A program made the position numbers and the translations under genes. A DNA stretch of 37,676 nucleotides, taken from NCBI GenBank assembly GCA_030265585.1, contig JAJDGJ010000011.1, forward strand, positions 1 to 37,676, read 5' to 3'. The notes under the pieces are model-generated. The model was given only the letters and a program-made list of their open reading frames with translations. It ran no database searches and had not been told where the DNA came from. Shown here one piece after another: positions 23,538 through 30,960 of this stretch (positions are counted from its first letter, which is position 1; each line of letters begins with the position of its first letter). The stretch is from Erysipelotrichaceae bacterium OttesenSCG-928-M19 (GTDB lineage Bacteria > Bacillota_I > Bacilli_A > JAJDGJ01).

Positions 23538-25292
23538 ATGTTAAATGTTTTTATAAATGGAAAAGAGTTTGAAGCTCAAGAAAATGAAACAATTTTAGAA
23601 GTTGCGACTCGTAATGGCTTTCATATTCCAACATTATGTCATTTAGATCTTCATGATATGGATTATTGTAATCATCCTGTATCATGTCGTATTTGTATGG
23701 TTGAAGTTGATAGTGGACGTGGTGCTGAACTAAAACCATCTTGTGATACTTTTGTTAGTGCTGGAATGAAAATTGAAACTGATTCAATGAAAGCTATTAA
23801 TGCTAGAAGAACAGTTATGGAATTAATATTATCAAATCACCCTCAAGATTGTTTGTATTGTACAAGATCAACTAATTGTGATTTACAAACATTAGCTAAT
23901 TCAATGAATATTCGCGATAATCATTTTGAAGGAAAAAGATCAAATCTAGGTAAAGATGCAACTTCAAAATCAATCGTTAAAGATTTAGATAAATGTATTT
24001 TATGTCGTCGTTGTGAATCAATTTGTGCGGAAGTGCAAACTGTTAATGTTTATTCAGCAATTCATCGTGGTTTTGAAACAGTGATTGCACCAGCATTCAA
24101 TGATTCATTACAAGATACATCTTGTACATTCTGTGGTCAATGCGTTAGTGTTTGTCCTACAGGAGCTTTAACTGAAGTTAGTCATGTTGATCGTGTATGG
24201 AATAAGTTAAATGATCCAGAAAGTATTGTTATTGTCCAAACAGCACCAGCTGTTAGAGTTGCCTTAGGTGAAGAGTTTGATGGTGAGCCAGGAACAGTTT
24301 CAACTGGTAAAATGGTTAGTGCTTTAAAACGTATGGGATTCAATTATGTTTTTGATACTAACTGGGGTGCCGATTTAACAATCATGGAAGAAGCAAATGA
24401 AGTTGTAGAGAGATTAAATGGCAATGGTCGTTTACCAATTTTGACATCATGTTGTCCAGGATGGATTAAATTTATTGAACATCAATTTCCAAGTTTAATT
24501 GATGTGCCATCTACATGTAAGTCTCCACATGAAATGCAAGGTGCTATTACAAAAACTTATTTTGCGAACAAACTAGGAATTGATCCAGCAAAAATTTACA
24601 TGGTTTCAGTAATGCCATGTGTAGCTAAAAAATTCGAAGCGGCTCGTGAAGAATTATCTGTTGATGGTTTAGCTGATGTTGATGCAGTTATTACAACTCG
24701 TGAGTTAGGTTCAATGATTAAGGAAGCTGGTATTAATTATTTAGGTCTTGAAGATGAAGATTTTGATCATCCACTAGGTGAGAGTACTGGTGCTGCAGCA
24801 ATCTTTGGAGCAACAGGTGGTGTCTTAGAGGCTGCATTAAGAACAGCTGCTGGATGGCTTACTAATGATAGTGCACCAACATTAGATTATAAGGATGTTC
24901 GTGGACTTGAAGGCATAAAGGAAGCAACTTTAAAGATTAATGATCTTGAGTTAAAAGTTGCAGCAGCAAGTGGTTTAGGAAATACTCGTACTTTACTTGA
25001 AAAAATTGAATCAGGTGAAAATGAATACGATGTGATAGAAATAATGGCTTGCCCTGGTGGTTGTATCGCTGGTGGTGGTCAACCATATAATCATGGTAAT
25101 CGTGAAATTATTAAAGCACGTATGGAATCAATTTATGAAATTGATGTAGATAAAGAAATCCGTGAATCTCATAAAAATCCAGATATTGTTAAAATATATG
25201 ATGAGTACTTAAGTAAACCAGGTAGTGAAGTTGCTCATAAGTTATTACACACACATTATATTAAGCGTGACTTAATTGATAAAGATTGTTAA
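23538..25292 (+). CDS. hydA: [FeFe]-hydrogenase catalytic subunit, group A (HydA)
   Basis: Makes or uses H2 at the H-cluster. In order: a [2Fe-2S] plant-ferredoxin domain (Cys34, Cys50, Cys53, Cys69), a His-ligated cluster (HPQDCLYCTRSTNC), two [4Fe-4S] clusters (CILCRRCESIC and CTFCGQCVSVCP), then the catalytic domain. All three H-cluster signatures are present: TSCCPGW (about 302), MPCVAKKFE (about 358) and MACPGGCIAGGGQP (about 503). Its 584 residues match M3-type enzymes. It ends the operon, 10 bases after hydB, and is followed by a strong terminator. The maturases HydE, HydF and HydG are not in this window and must be encoded elsewhere. Confidence 0.97.
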   Translation: MLNVFINGKEFEAQENETILEVATRNGFHIPTLCHLDLHDMDYCNHPVSCRICMVEVDSGRGAELKPSCDTFVSAGMKIETDSMKAINARRTVMELILSNHPQDCLYCTRSTNCDLQTLANSMNIRDNHFEGKRSNLGKDATSKSIVKDLDKCILCRRCESICAEVQTVNVYSAIHRGFETVIAPAFNDSLQDTSCTFCGQCVSVCPTGALTEVSHVDRVWNKLNDPESIVIVQTAPAVRVALGEEFDGEPGTVSTGKMVSALKRMGFNYVFDTNWGADLTIMEEANEVVERLNGNGRLPILTSCCPGWIKFIEHQFPSLIDVPSTCKSPHEMQGAITKTYFANKLGIDPAKIYMVSVMPCVAKKFEAAREELSVDGLADVDAVITTRELGSMIKEAGINYLGLEDEDFDHPLGESTGAAAIFGATGGVLEAALRTAAGWLTNDSAPTLDYKDVRGLEGIKEATLKINDLELKVAAASGLGNTRTLLEKIESGENEYDVIEIMACPGGCIAGGGQPYNHGNREIIKARMESIYEIDVDKEIRESHKNPDIVKIYDEYLSKPGSEVAHKLLHTHYIKRDLIDKDC

Positions 25293-25311
25293 TTAATAGA
25301 ATTATTTATTT

Positions 25312-25339
25312 AGGAGATAGTAAATATCTCCTTTTTTTT
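25312..25339 (+). terminator. Intrinsic terminator of the hyd operon
   Basis: An 8-bp perfect stem (AGGAGATA / TATCTCCT), loop GTAAA and a run of seven or more T. Confidence 0.88.
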
Positions 25340-25372
25340 AGTTTTAATACGCGTAGAAAAAGTGTCATCTGC

Positions 25373-25401
25373 TTGTATTAAGATAAAGATAATAGTATAA
25401 T
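25373..25401 (+). promoter_or_regulatory. Promoter of the secreted Lys/Tyr-rich protein gene
   Basis: TTGTAT (25373-25378), 17-base spacer, perfect TATAAT (25396-25401). RNA would start near 25408, leaving about 40 bases of leader. Confidence 0.7.
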
Positions 25402-25447
25402 AAAAATACAAATAGTCAACTATATGTCACAAAGAGGGGTGATTAAA

Positions 25448-26518
25448 GTGCTTAAAAAAGCGTTTGTTTTTATTGTTTTTATCTTCATGATATATGTTGG
25501 GTCAATAAATGTTTTGGCAGCGGATTGTACCGGTTATGAGAAGAATTATACAAGTAATAATATTACTACTAATTATGATTGTGAGACTAAGACATTAAAT
25601 ATTCAATATGATAATGATTTGAAGAGTATGATAAATATTAATAGTAAAATAAATCATCAGGAGATTGCTAAATATTTGATTACTGATCATGATTTTTATC
25701 TGTTGACAGATGATAATAAAATATTTAATGCAAAGTATACTGTTGAGAGAAATACAATTAATTTACGAGGTTTTAGACAACTTAATTATTATAAAGCTAA
25801 TAAATATTTAATAATTGATTTTTCTGCAAATAAATATGGTACAATTGTTTACTTTAAAACTAACAATAAGAATGTCAGTTATTATTTAAGTACCATTTCA
25901 AGTTGCTATCCACAAGCTAAAGATTGGCGTCAAGATGTTAAACAGAATTATATGTTGGGTAGTAAAAATGTTTTAATTTATAAAGAAATAAAAAATGATA
26001 CTATTTATGAAGCTGCTATTAATAATAAGCAACAGTTAATTTACTTTTATTCGTTCAATGATAAAAAAGGATTGTATACTGTAAAAAAATATCGAAACAA
26101 TAAATTAAATAGTTATGCTAAATATAGTAAATATAAGGATAGTTATGCAAAATATAATAGTTCTGGCACAAGAATACAACTTAATATTAAACGTTATAAA
26201 GCTTATAAAACAAAAACGTTTAAAAATTGGCGTCTTCCGCTTAAAGAAAATATTTATACTTACAATAGTGCAGAGAAACTTACAAAAAGGGTAAGTTATC
26301 GCTTTAAGAATAAATCAGCTACTAAACAGACAAGGTATAAACTTCAAGTTAGAGAATACAAAAGAAATAAGAAAGATCAATTGAAATCAAATAAATATGG
26401 TAAGGCGCATGTTTATGTCACAAAATACAACAATGGGAAAGCCCATCGTACTTACAAGGTTAAGTACAATTCTCAGGGGAAATGGGCGAATAAAACAATT
26501 GTAAAATTGAGAAAATAG
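25448..26518 (+). CDS. Secreted, strongly basic Lys/Tyr-rich protein of unknown function
   Basis: The GTG at 25448 is chosen over the track's ATG at 25424. It has the ribosome site GAGGGGTGA at the right distance and gives a textbook signal peptide (MLKKAFVFIVFIFMIYVGSINVLAAD, cut after VLA or LAA). The mature part has an N-terminal domain with paired cysteines (DCTGYEK...YDCETK). The C-terminal 170 residues are packed with Lys, Tyr, Asn and Arg. There, short units such as YNSAEKLTKRVSYR, YNNGKAHRTYKVK and YNSQGKWANKTI recur, resembling weak YD/RHS-like or MORN-like beta-hairpin repeats. Few acidic residues remain, so it may bind teichoic acid, DNA or other polyanions. Function unknown. It is a single-gene unit with promoter and terminator. 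Confidence 0.75.
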   Translation: MLKKAFVFIVFIFMIYVGSINVLAADCTGYEKNYTSNNITTNYDCETKTLNIQYDNDLKSMININSKINHQEIAKYLITDHDFYLLTDDNKIFNAKYTVERNTINLRGFRQLNYYKANKYLIIDFSANKYGTIVYFKTNNKNVSYYLSTISSCYPQAKDWRQDVKQNYMLGSKNVLIYKEIKNDTIYEAAINNKQQLIYFYSFNDKKGLYTVKKYRNNKLNSYAKYSKYKDSYAKYNSSGTRIQLNIKRYKAYKTKTFKNWRLPLKENIYTYNSAEKLTKRVSYRFKNKSATKQTRYKLQVREYKRNKKDQLKSNKYGKAHVYVTKYNNGKAHRTYKVKYNSQGKWANKTIVKLRK

Positions 26519-26547
26519 GATGATTTATTAATCATTCTATTTTTTTA
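26517..26547 (+). terminator. Terminator overlapping the stop codon of the secreted protein gene
   Basis: A 9-bp stem with one G-T pair (AGGATGATT / AATCATTCT), loop TATT, then A followed by a T-run. The 5' arm begins inside the TAG stop codon (26516-26518). Confidence 0.7.
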
Positions 26548-26598
26548 AAGTATGTCAAAAGTGTTTGCACAAAAAATCTACAAAAAGCGTTTGGACTA

Positions 26599-26607
26599 TG
26601 TTATAAT
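26599..26607 (+). promoter_or_regulatory. Extended -10 promoter of the acidic protein / murC region
   Basis: TGTTATAAT, a TG-n-TATAAT extended -10 without an obvious -35 box, 29 bases ahead of the ATG at 26637. A loose catabolite-response-like string (AAAAGCGTTTGG) lies just upstream but misses several consensus positions. Confidence 0.6.
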
Positions 26608-26636
26608 AATACAAAGGTCTAGAGGAGTTGTGTGAT

Positions 26637-27524
26637 ATGATAAAGACAATCAAGAAACTTTTTTCAGTTGACGAATCAGAATTAGATTTTGATGAAATTG
26701 AAATGGCTGAGGAAAAGTCAGCTCAATATGAAAAGGAACTAATAAATAATCAAAGTAATCTAAACGAAACTAATAATCTTTTTAGTACTAGTCCCTTAAA
26801 ACAAGAAGATATTTTAAAGGAAACAGGCAATAAAGTCACAGAAATTAATAATGAAATAATTAGTGATGCTGATGCTTCTTTTATGAGACCAACTGATGAT
26901 TTAGAAATAGTAGATAATAGTAAGAATGATATTGGCAGTTTAGAAATAACTAATTCAGCAGTGCAATTAAAGGCATTAGATGAAGCAAACAGTGATGTGA
27001 TTACACACAATGTTGTTGATGCAGAACGTAAAGCAACTAAGAAATCTTTTGATTTTGCAAAAGAAATAGAAGAAGCGTATGAAAAACCATATACTGACTA
27101 TAGTGAAGATGAAATTGTTTCTAAACCAATTGAAAAAACAGTAGAAAAGGTAACTGAGGAAGAACTAGTTGATAAAAATAAAAATACCGATGAATTAGTA
27201 AATAAAGATAATTATGTATTAAAAGATATTATTTCACCAATGAGAGGTGTTATTAGAAAAGAAACTAATTCAATAAAAAGAGATGAAGAAGTTAAAAAGG
27301 CGCAAATTATTAAATTGCGAGAAAATATCAAGACAACTGAACTTGATCCAGATAATGATTATAATGAAACAATTCAATTTCCTTTTACTGATACTAAAGA
27401 TTTGGATGAAATTAATAATTTACCTAAAGAGGAAGCAAGAGATACTTTATCTGAAACAAGTAAATTTACTTTAATTGAAGATTCAACGGGAGAAATGCGT
27501 TTAGTAATAGATGAAGATGAATAA
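26637..27524 (+). CDS. Acidic, low-complexity protein of unknown function
   Basis: The track starts at a TTG directly abutting the ribosome site (GAGGAG); the ATG at 26637, nine bases after it, is preferred and gives 295 residues. The protein is cytoplasmic, with no signal or membrane helix. It is strongly acidic, rich in Glu, Asp, Asn, Lys and Thr, and looks mostly disordered. Ordered-looking islands are IKTIKKLFSVDESELDFDEIE at the start, NYVLKDIISPMRGVIRKE in the middle and FTLIEDSTGEMRLVIDEDE at the end. It occupies the place before murC where Bacillus has the DNA translocase gene sftA, but no FtsK motor domain is present. Whether it is a regulator or a division scaffold cannot be said. 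Confidence 0.65.
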   Translation: MIKTIKKLFSVDESELDFDEIEMAEEKSAQYEKELINNQSNLNETNNLFSTSPLKQEDILKETGNKVTEINNEIISDADASFMRPTDDLEIVDNSKNDIGSLEITNSAVQLKALDEANSDVITHNVVDAERKATKKSFDFAKEIEEAYEKPYTDYSEDEIVSKPIEKTVEKVTEEELVDKNKNTDELVNKDNYVLKDIISPMRGVIRKETNSIKRDEEVKKAQIIKLRENIKTTELDPDNDYNETIQFPFTDTKDLDEINNLPKEEARDTLSETSKFTLIEDSTGEMRLVIDEDE

Positions 27525-27528
27525 GAAT

Positions 27529-27549
27529 AAGTCCATAGTGACTTTTTTT
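27529..27549 (+). terminator. Weak terminator-like hairpin before murC
   Basis: A short 5-bp stem (AAGTC / GACTT) with a 6-base loop and seven T, 29 bases ahead of the murC start, with no promoter in between. It is probably a leaky terminator or attenuator inside the operon. Confidence 0.45.
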
Positions 27550-27577
27550 CTTAATTAATAGAGAAAGGATAATAGAC

Positions 27578-28906
27578 ATGAAGTTTTTTTTAGTGGGTAT
27601 AAAAGGTAGTGGTATGGCTAGTTTGGCACAAATACTACTTGATTTTAACCATGAAGTAAGTGGTAGCGATATTGAACAACATATTTTTACTCAGGATATT
27701 TTAGAAAAAAGACAAATTTCAATTTATCCTTTTGATGAAAATAATATTAAAGAAGACATGATTATTGTTAAAGGAAATTCATTTGATGATGAACATCCTG
27801 AAATTAAAGCAGCTCATCGTTTAGGGCTAAAAATTTATAGTTATGTTGAGATGTTACGTCTTCTAATTGCTGATTATTATTCAATTTGTATTGCTGGAAC
27901 ACATGGAAAGACAACAACAACGGGTTTAGTTAAAACAATTTTGGAAGGCAAAGAAGCAACAGGTTATTTAATTGGTGATGGTCATGGTGAAATGAATCCA
28001 CAAGCGCTTAACTTTGTAGTTGAATCTTGTGAGTATAAAGATAACTATTTAAATTACTTTCCTGATGTGGCCTTAATTAACAATATTGAATTAGATCATG
28101 TTGATTATTTTAAGTCATTGGAGCAGTATATTGCCTCATTTGATAAGTTTGCAAAGCAAAGTAAACAATATGTTGTTATTAATGGTGATGATAGTAATTG
28201 TCAAAAGCTTACTAAAACAGAAAAGAATTATTATTTTGGTTTAGAGGATCATAATAATTTTCAAGCTAAAAATATTCTCTATAGTCAAAATGGTATTGAA
28301 TTTGATTTATATAGTGATTTTTATCAGGATAGTAAAGAGTATTGTTATCATTTTAAATTAAATTTATTTGGCCAACATATGCTATATAATTCTCTAGCTG
28401 CTATTGCCATCTACTCTTTGAAAAAGATTGATAGTGATTTTAGTTATATGGAAGCAATGCTCAATAAATTTCAAGGTGTTGCGCGACGATTTGAGGAGAT
28501 TAAGCAAGGAAGTAATATTTTTATTGATGACTATGCTCATCATCCAACAGCTATTGATTTAATGATTGATACGGTAAAACAAAAATATCCTAATAAGAAA
28601 ATAGTTGCTTTTTTCAAACCAGATCGCTATTCACGTATTTATGAATTTGGACAAGAAATTGCTAAAGCATTACAAAAAGCGGATGAAGTTTATCTTTTTG
28701 AGTTTCCTAGTACTTCCCAAAAAGAAGAGGGAATCGATATAGATATGAGTTATGTTTTACAATATCTTGAAAAAGGTAAAATTATTAATGAAGATTTAAT
28801 GAGTGCAAGACTTTTTATTGATTATCAAGATACTGTTTTCTTAATGATGTCTAGTAAAAATGTTTATGATTTTAGAGAATTATTAATAGCTAATCTAAAA
28901 GATTAG
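27578..28906 (+). CDS. murC: UDP-N-acetylmuramate--L-alanine ligase
   Basis: Adds the first amino acid, L-alanine, to UDP-MurNAc in peptidoglycan synthesis. Landmarks: the Rossmann start VGIKGSGMASLAQIL, the nucleotide loop GTHGKTTTT (about 107-115), the NNIELDHVDYF segment, NLFGQHMLYNSLAAI, RRFEEI and the C-terminal IDDYAHHPTAI. At 442 residues it is standard. Ribosome site AAAGGA. Its last codons and TAG stop form a 7-bp hairpin (CTAATCT / AGATTAG, 28890-28906) without a T-tract. Downstream lie the DUF948, YtxH-like and ccpA-like genes, as in Bacillus subtilis. Confidence 0.95.
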   Translation: MKFFLVGIKGSGMASLAQILLDFNHEVSGSDIEQHIFTQDILEKRQISIYPFDENNIKEDMIIVKGNSFDDEHPEIKAAHRLGLKIYSYVEMLRLLIADYYSICIAGTHGKTTTTGLVKTILEGKEATGYLIGDGHGEMNPQALNFVVESCEYKDNYLNYFPDVALINNIELDHVDYFKSLEQYIASFDKFAKQSKQYVVINGDDSNCQKLTKTEKNYYFGLEDHNNFQAKNILYSQNGIEFDLYSDFYQDSKEYCYHFKLNLFGQHMLYNSLAAIAIYSLKKIDSDFSYMEAMLNKFQGVARRFEEIKQGSNIFIDDYAHHPTAIDLMIDTVKQKYPNKKIVAFFKPDRYSRIYEFGQEIAKALQKADEVYLFEFPSTSQKEEGIDIDMSYVLQYLEKGKIINEDLMSARLFIDYQDTVFLMMSSKNVYDFRELLIANLKD

Positions 28907-28909
28907 TTA

Positions 28910-28938
28910 TTGCTTGAAAAAGAGCACTTTGGTATAAT
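28910..28938 (+). promoter_or_regulatory. Promoter of the DUF948-ytxH-ccpA-tyrS unit
   Basis: TTGCTT (28910-28915), 17-base spacer, perfect TATAAT (28933-28938) with TG-n before it (TGGTATAAT, extended -10). It begins four bases after the murC stop. Confidence 0.72.
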
Positions 28939-28958
28939 TAAAAAAAGGAGTTGTGAAA

Positions 28959-29252
28959 ATGGAGTTTTTAAGAATACTTAGTTATTTACTTATTTATATT
29001 TGTTTGCCGGCAGTGGGAATAGCTACGCTTGTCTATTTTATTATGTTGCTTAAACAAATGACAGGAACAATGAAAAAGGTAGATTCTTTAGCAGATAATG
29101 TTGAGCACAAATTAGAGCTGCTCGAAGGACCAATTGATACAATTGTAAATGTTCATGAAAACTATTTACGTGCTGTTAGTTCAGTAGGGGCAGCACTTAG
29201 TGCTGTAACGATGTTTGTTAATAGAAAAAATAAGAAAAAGGAGAAGAAATAA
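28959..29252 (+). CDS. DUF948 membrane protein (YtxG-like)
   Basis: Small single-pass membrane protein: one helix (about residues 7-30), then an amphipathic, likely coiled-coil part (MTGTMKKVDSLADNVEHKLELLEGPIDTIVNV) and a basic tail (NRKNKKKEKK). This is the typical DUF948 pattern, seen in Bacillus as the general-stress protein YtxG beside ytxH. The track's GTG (28953) is only two bases from the ribosome site AAAGGAG; ATG at 28959 fits better and gives 97 residues. It ends one base before the ytxH-like start. Function unknown, perhaps envelope-stress related. Confidence 0.83.
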   Translation: MEFLRILSYLLIYICLPAVGIATLVYFIMLLKQMTGTMKKVDSLADNVEHKLELLEGPIDTIVNVHENYLRAVSSVGAALSAVTMFVNRKNKKKEKK

Positions 29253-29253
29253 G

Positions 29254-29952
29254 ATGAAAGCAAAACACATAGGATTATTTGGACTTGGTTTAATTGCAGG
29301 AGTATTACTAGCTCCTAAAAAAGGTAGTGAATCATATCAAGATTTAAAGGAAAAGGTTAATGATTTATATTTACAAGTCAAAGAATTGAATATTGAGGAT
29401 TATAAGAATAAGATTGAAGACATTAAAATTGAGGTTTCTAAATTAGATTATGATCGTTCAAAGGAAATCGTAAGTCAACAATCTACTGTTATTAAAGATA
29501 AGTTGTTAAAATTAGTAAAAGATTTACAAGAAAATAAAGATATTCAGCCAGCATTAGAGGGCGCTATCAATAAAACTGAAAAAGCAATTATTGATGTAAT
29601 TGACTATATAGATGAAAATGATTTAGTAGATAAAACAAAAGAACAGACAAATAAAGTAATTGAAAAATCGCAAGAATATGCTAGTGATATAAAAGAAAAG
29701 ACAACTGAAATTGTTGATAAAACAAAAGAACAAACAAATAAAGTAGTTGAAAAATCACAAGAATATGCTAATGAAATTAAAGATAAAACAACTGAGATTG
29801 TTGATAAAACTAAGAAAAAAACTAAAAAAGTAGCTGATGAATCGGCTGATTATATTGATGATTTGTTTGAAGATGAAAAAGATGATTTAGAAGCAAAGAA
29901 AGTTGAAAAGAAGAAAACTGATAAAAGTAAGAAAACTAAGAGTGAGGCTTAA
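29254..29952 (+). CDS. YtxH-like protein with Lys-rich coiled-coil repeats
   Basis: Starts at ATG 29254 rather than the track's upstream start, because KAKHIGLFGLGLIAGVLLAPKKGSES is the YtxH family signature (short membrane helix then APKKG) and AAGGAG precedes it. After the helix come about 210 highly charged residues forming long amphipathic helices. Residues 125-182 are two nearly identical 29-residue units (VDKTKEQTNKVIEKSQEYA...), followed by a decayed third unit. This is the style of LEA-like or apolipoprotein-like 11-residue periodic helices. It resembles stress proteins that coat membranes. 232 residues, longer than most YtxH proteins because of the repeats. It lies between the DUF948 gene and the ccpA-like gene in one operon. 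Confidence 0.82.
   Translation: MKAKHIGLFGLGLIAGVLLAPKKGSESYQDLKEKVNDLYLQVKELNIEDYKNKIEDIKIEVSKLDYDRSKEIVSQQSTVIKDKLLKLVKDLQENKDIQPALEGAINKTEKAIIDVIDYIDENDLVDKTKEQTNKVIEKSQEYASDIKEKTTEIVDKTKEQTNKVVEKSQEYANEIKDKTTEIVDKTKKKTKKVADESADYIDDLFEDEKDDLEAKKVEKKKTDKSKKTKSEA
29626..29799 (+). repeat. Tandem 87-base repeat inside the ytxH-like gene
   Basis: Two adjacent 87-base units (29626-29712 and 29713-29799) agree at about 77 of 87 positions by hand count and encode two 29-residue copies. A third, diverged copy begins at 29800. Unit length is a multiple of three, so copy-number change would keep the frame. Confidence 0.9.
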
Positions 29953-29954
29953 CT

Positions 29955-30947
29955 TTGAAAAAGGTTACCATTTATGATGTAGCAAAAAAAGCTAATGTTT
30001 CTTTAGCAACTGTAAGCCGAGTTATAAATGATAGCTCTGCTGTTAGTTTAGCAACTAGAGAACGAGTTTTAAAGGCGATTGCTGATTTAAATTTCGTTCC
30101 TAATGCTGTCGCACAAGGCTTAGCAATGAATAAATCAACGAGTATTGCTTTAATTGTTCCTGAAGCAAGTTTTTCTTCGATATCAACAATTATCAATGGT
30201 GTTGTTGATGTTGCCCATATTTATAATTATAATGTTGTTCTCTACAGCACTAATGCTGGAGAGTTTGAAGTAGATAAGATAATGAATAATATTATTAAAA
30301 ATCGCTTTAATGGTGTTATTATTCTAAATAGTGAATTGACATCAAATGCCTTAGATCAACTGGCTAAATACGGTATTCCAGTAACGATTGTCGGGACAAA
30401 CATTAAGGGAAAACTTCGTTCAAGTGTTTTTGTTGATTATGAAAAGATTACTTATCAGGTTATTAAAGATTATCTAAAACAAGGAAAAGATAAAATCTTT
30501 TTTATTGATGGTGATTATAACCGATTTATTGTTGAAGAAATGTTAATTGGAATTAAGAAAGCTTATAAGGAAATAAACAAAGAATTTAATGGTCATTTGA
30601 TTGTTGAAGATTCTTATGAAAAATCTTATAGTGAGCTAAAAAATCATCTTGCTAATAATCAAGCAGATCTTTACTTAGCTTCGCGAGATTCACTAGCAAT
30701 CTCAGCATTAAATGCTGCCTTAGATTTAGAAATTAAAATTCCTGAAGAGCTAGAAATAATAGGCTATAATAATACAAAATATAGTTTAATGTCAAGGCCA
30801 GCCCTTTCAACAATTAATGTTCCATTATATGAAATGGGAGCAATTGCTGCTCGACAAATTACTAAGATGTTAAATAAACAAGAGATTGAAATAAAAAATC
30901 ATGAAGTTAAAGCAAATTTAATTCATAGATCAAGTACAAAAGAATAA
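29955..30947 (+). CDS. ccpA: LacI-family regulator, CcpA-like
   Basis: The N-terminal helix-turn-helix and hinge are textbook LacI/CcpA (VTIYDVAKKANVSLATVSRVIND ... LNFVPNAVAQGLAM). The C-terminal third closely follows Bacillus CcpA (ELEIIGYNNTKYSLMSRPALSTINVPLYEMGAIAARQITKMLNK). This includes the region that in CcpA contacts phospho-Ser HPr. The middle effector lobe is more diverged. The start codon is TTG, with GAGG about eight bases before it. Position between ytxH and tyrS matches the Bacillus ccpA neighbourhood. It would mediate carbon catabolite control by binding cre sites. A role as another LacI-type regulator cannot be excluded. Confidence 0.82.
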   Translation: MKKVTIYDVAKKANVSLATVSRVINDSSAVSLATRERVLKAIADLNFVPNAVAQGLAMNKSTSIALIVPEASFSSISTIINGVVDVAHIYNYNVVLYSTNAGEFEVDKIMNNIIKNRFNGVIILNSELTSNALDQLAKYGIPVTIVGTNIKGKLRSSVFVDYEKITYQVIKDYLKQGKDKIFFIDGDYNRFIVEEMLIGIKKAYKEINKEFNGHLIVEDSYEKSYSELKNHLANNQADLYLASRDSLAISALNAALDLEIKIPEELEIIGYNNTKYSLMSRPALSTINVPLYEMGAIAARQITKMLNKQEIEIKNHEVKANLIHRSSTKE

Positions 30948-30960
30948 AAGAGGTGAAGAG

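Noticed and set aside
26583-26596. Possible catabolite-response element (AAAAAGCGTTTGGA) before the acidic protein gene
   Set aside because: Central GCG fits but several outer consensus positions fail; too weak without motif scoring.
30948-30960. T-box leader for tyrS
   Set aside because: Only 13 bases separate tyrS from the gene before; no leader fits.
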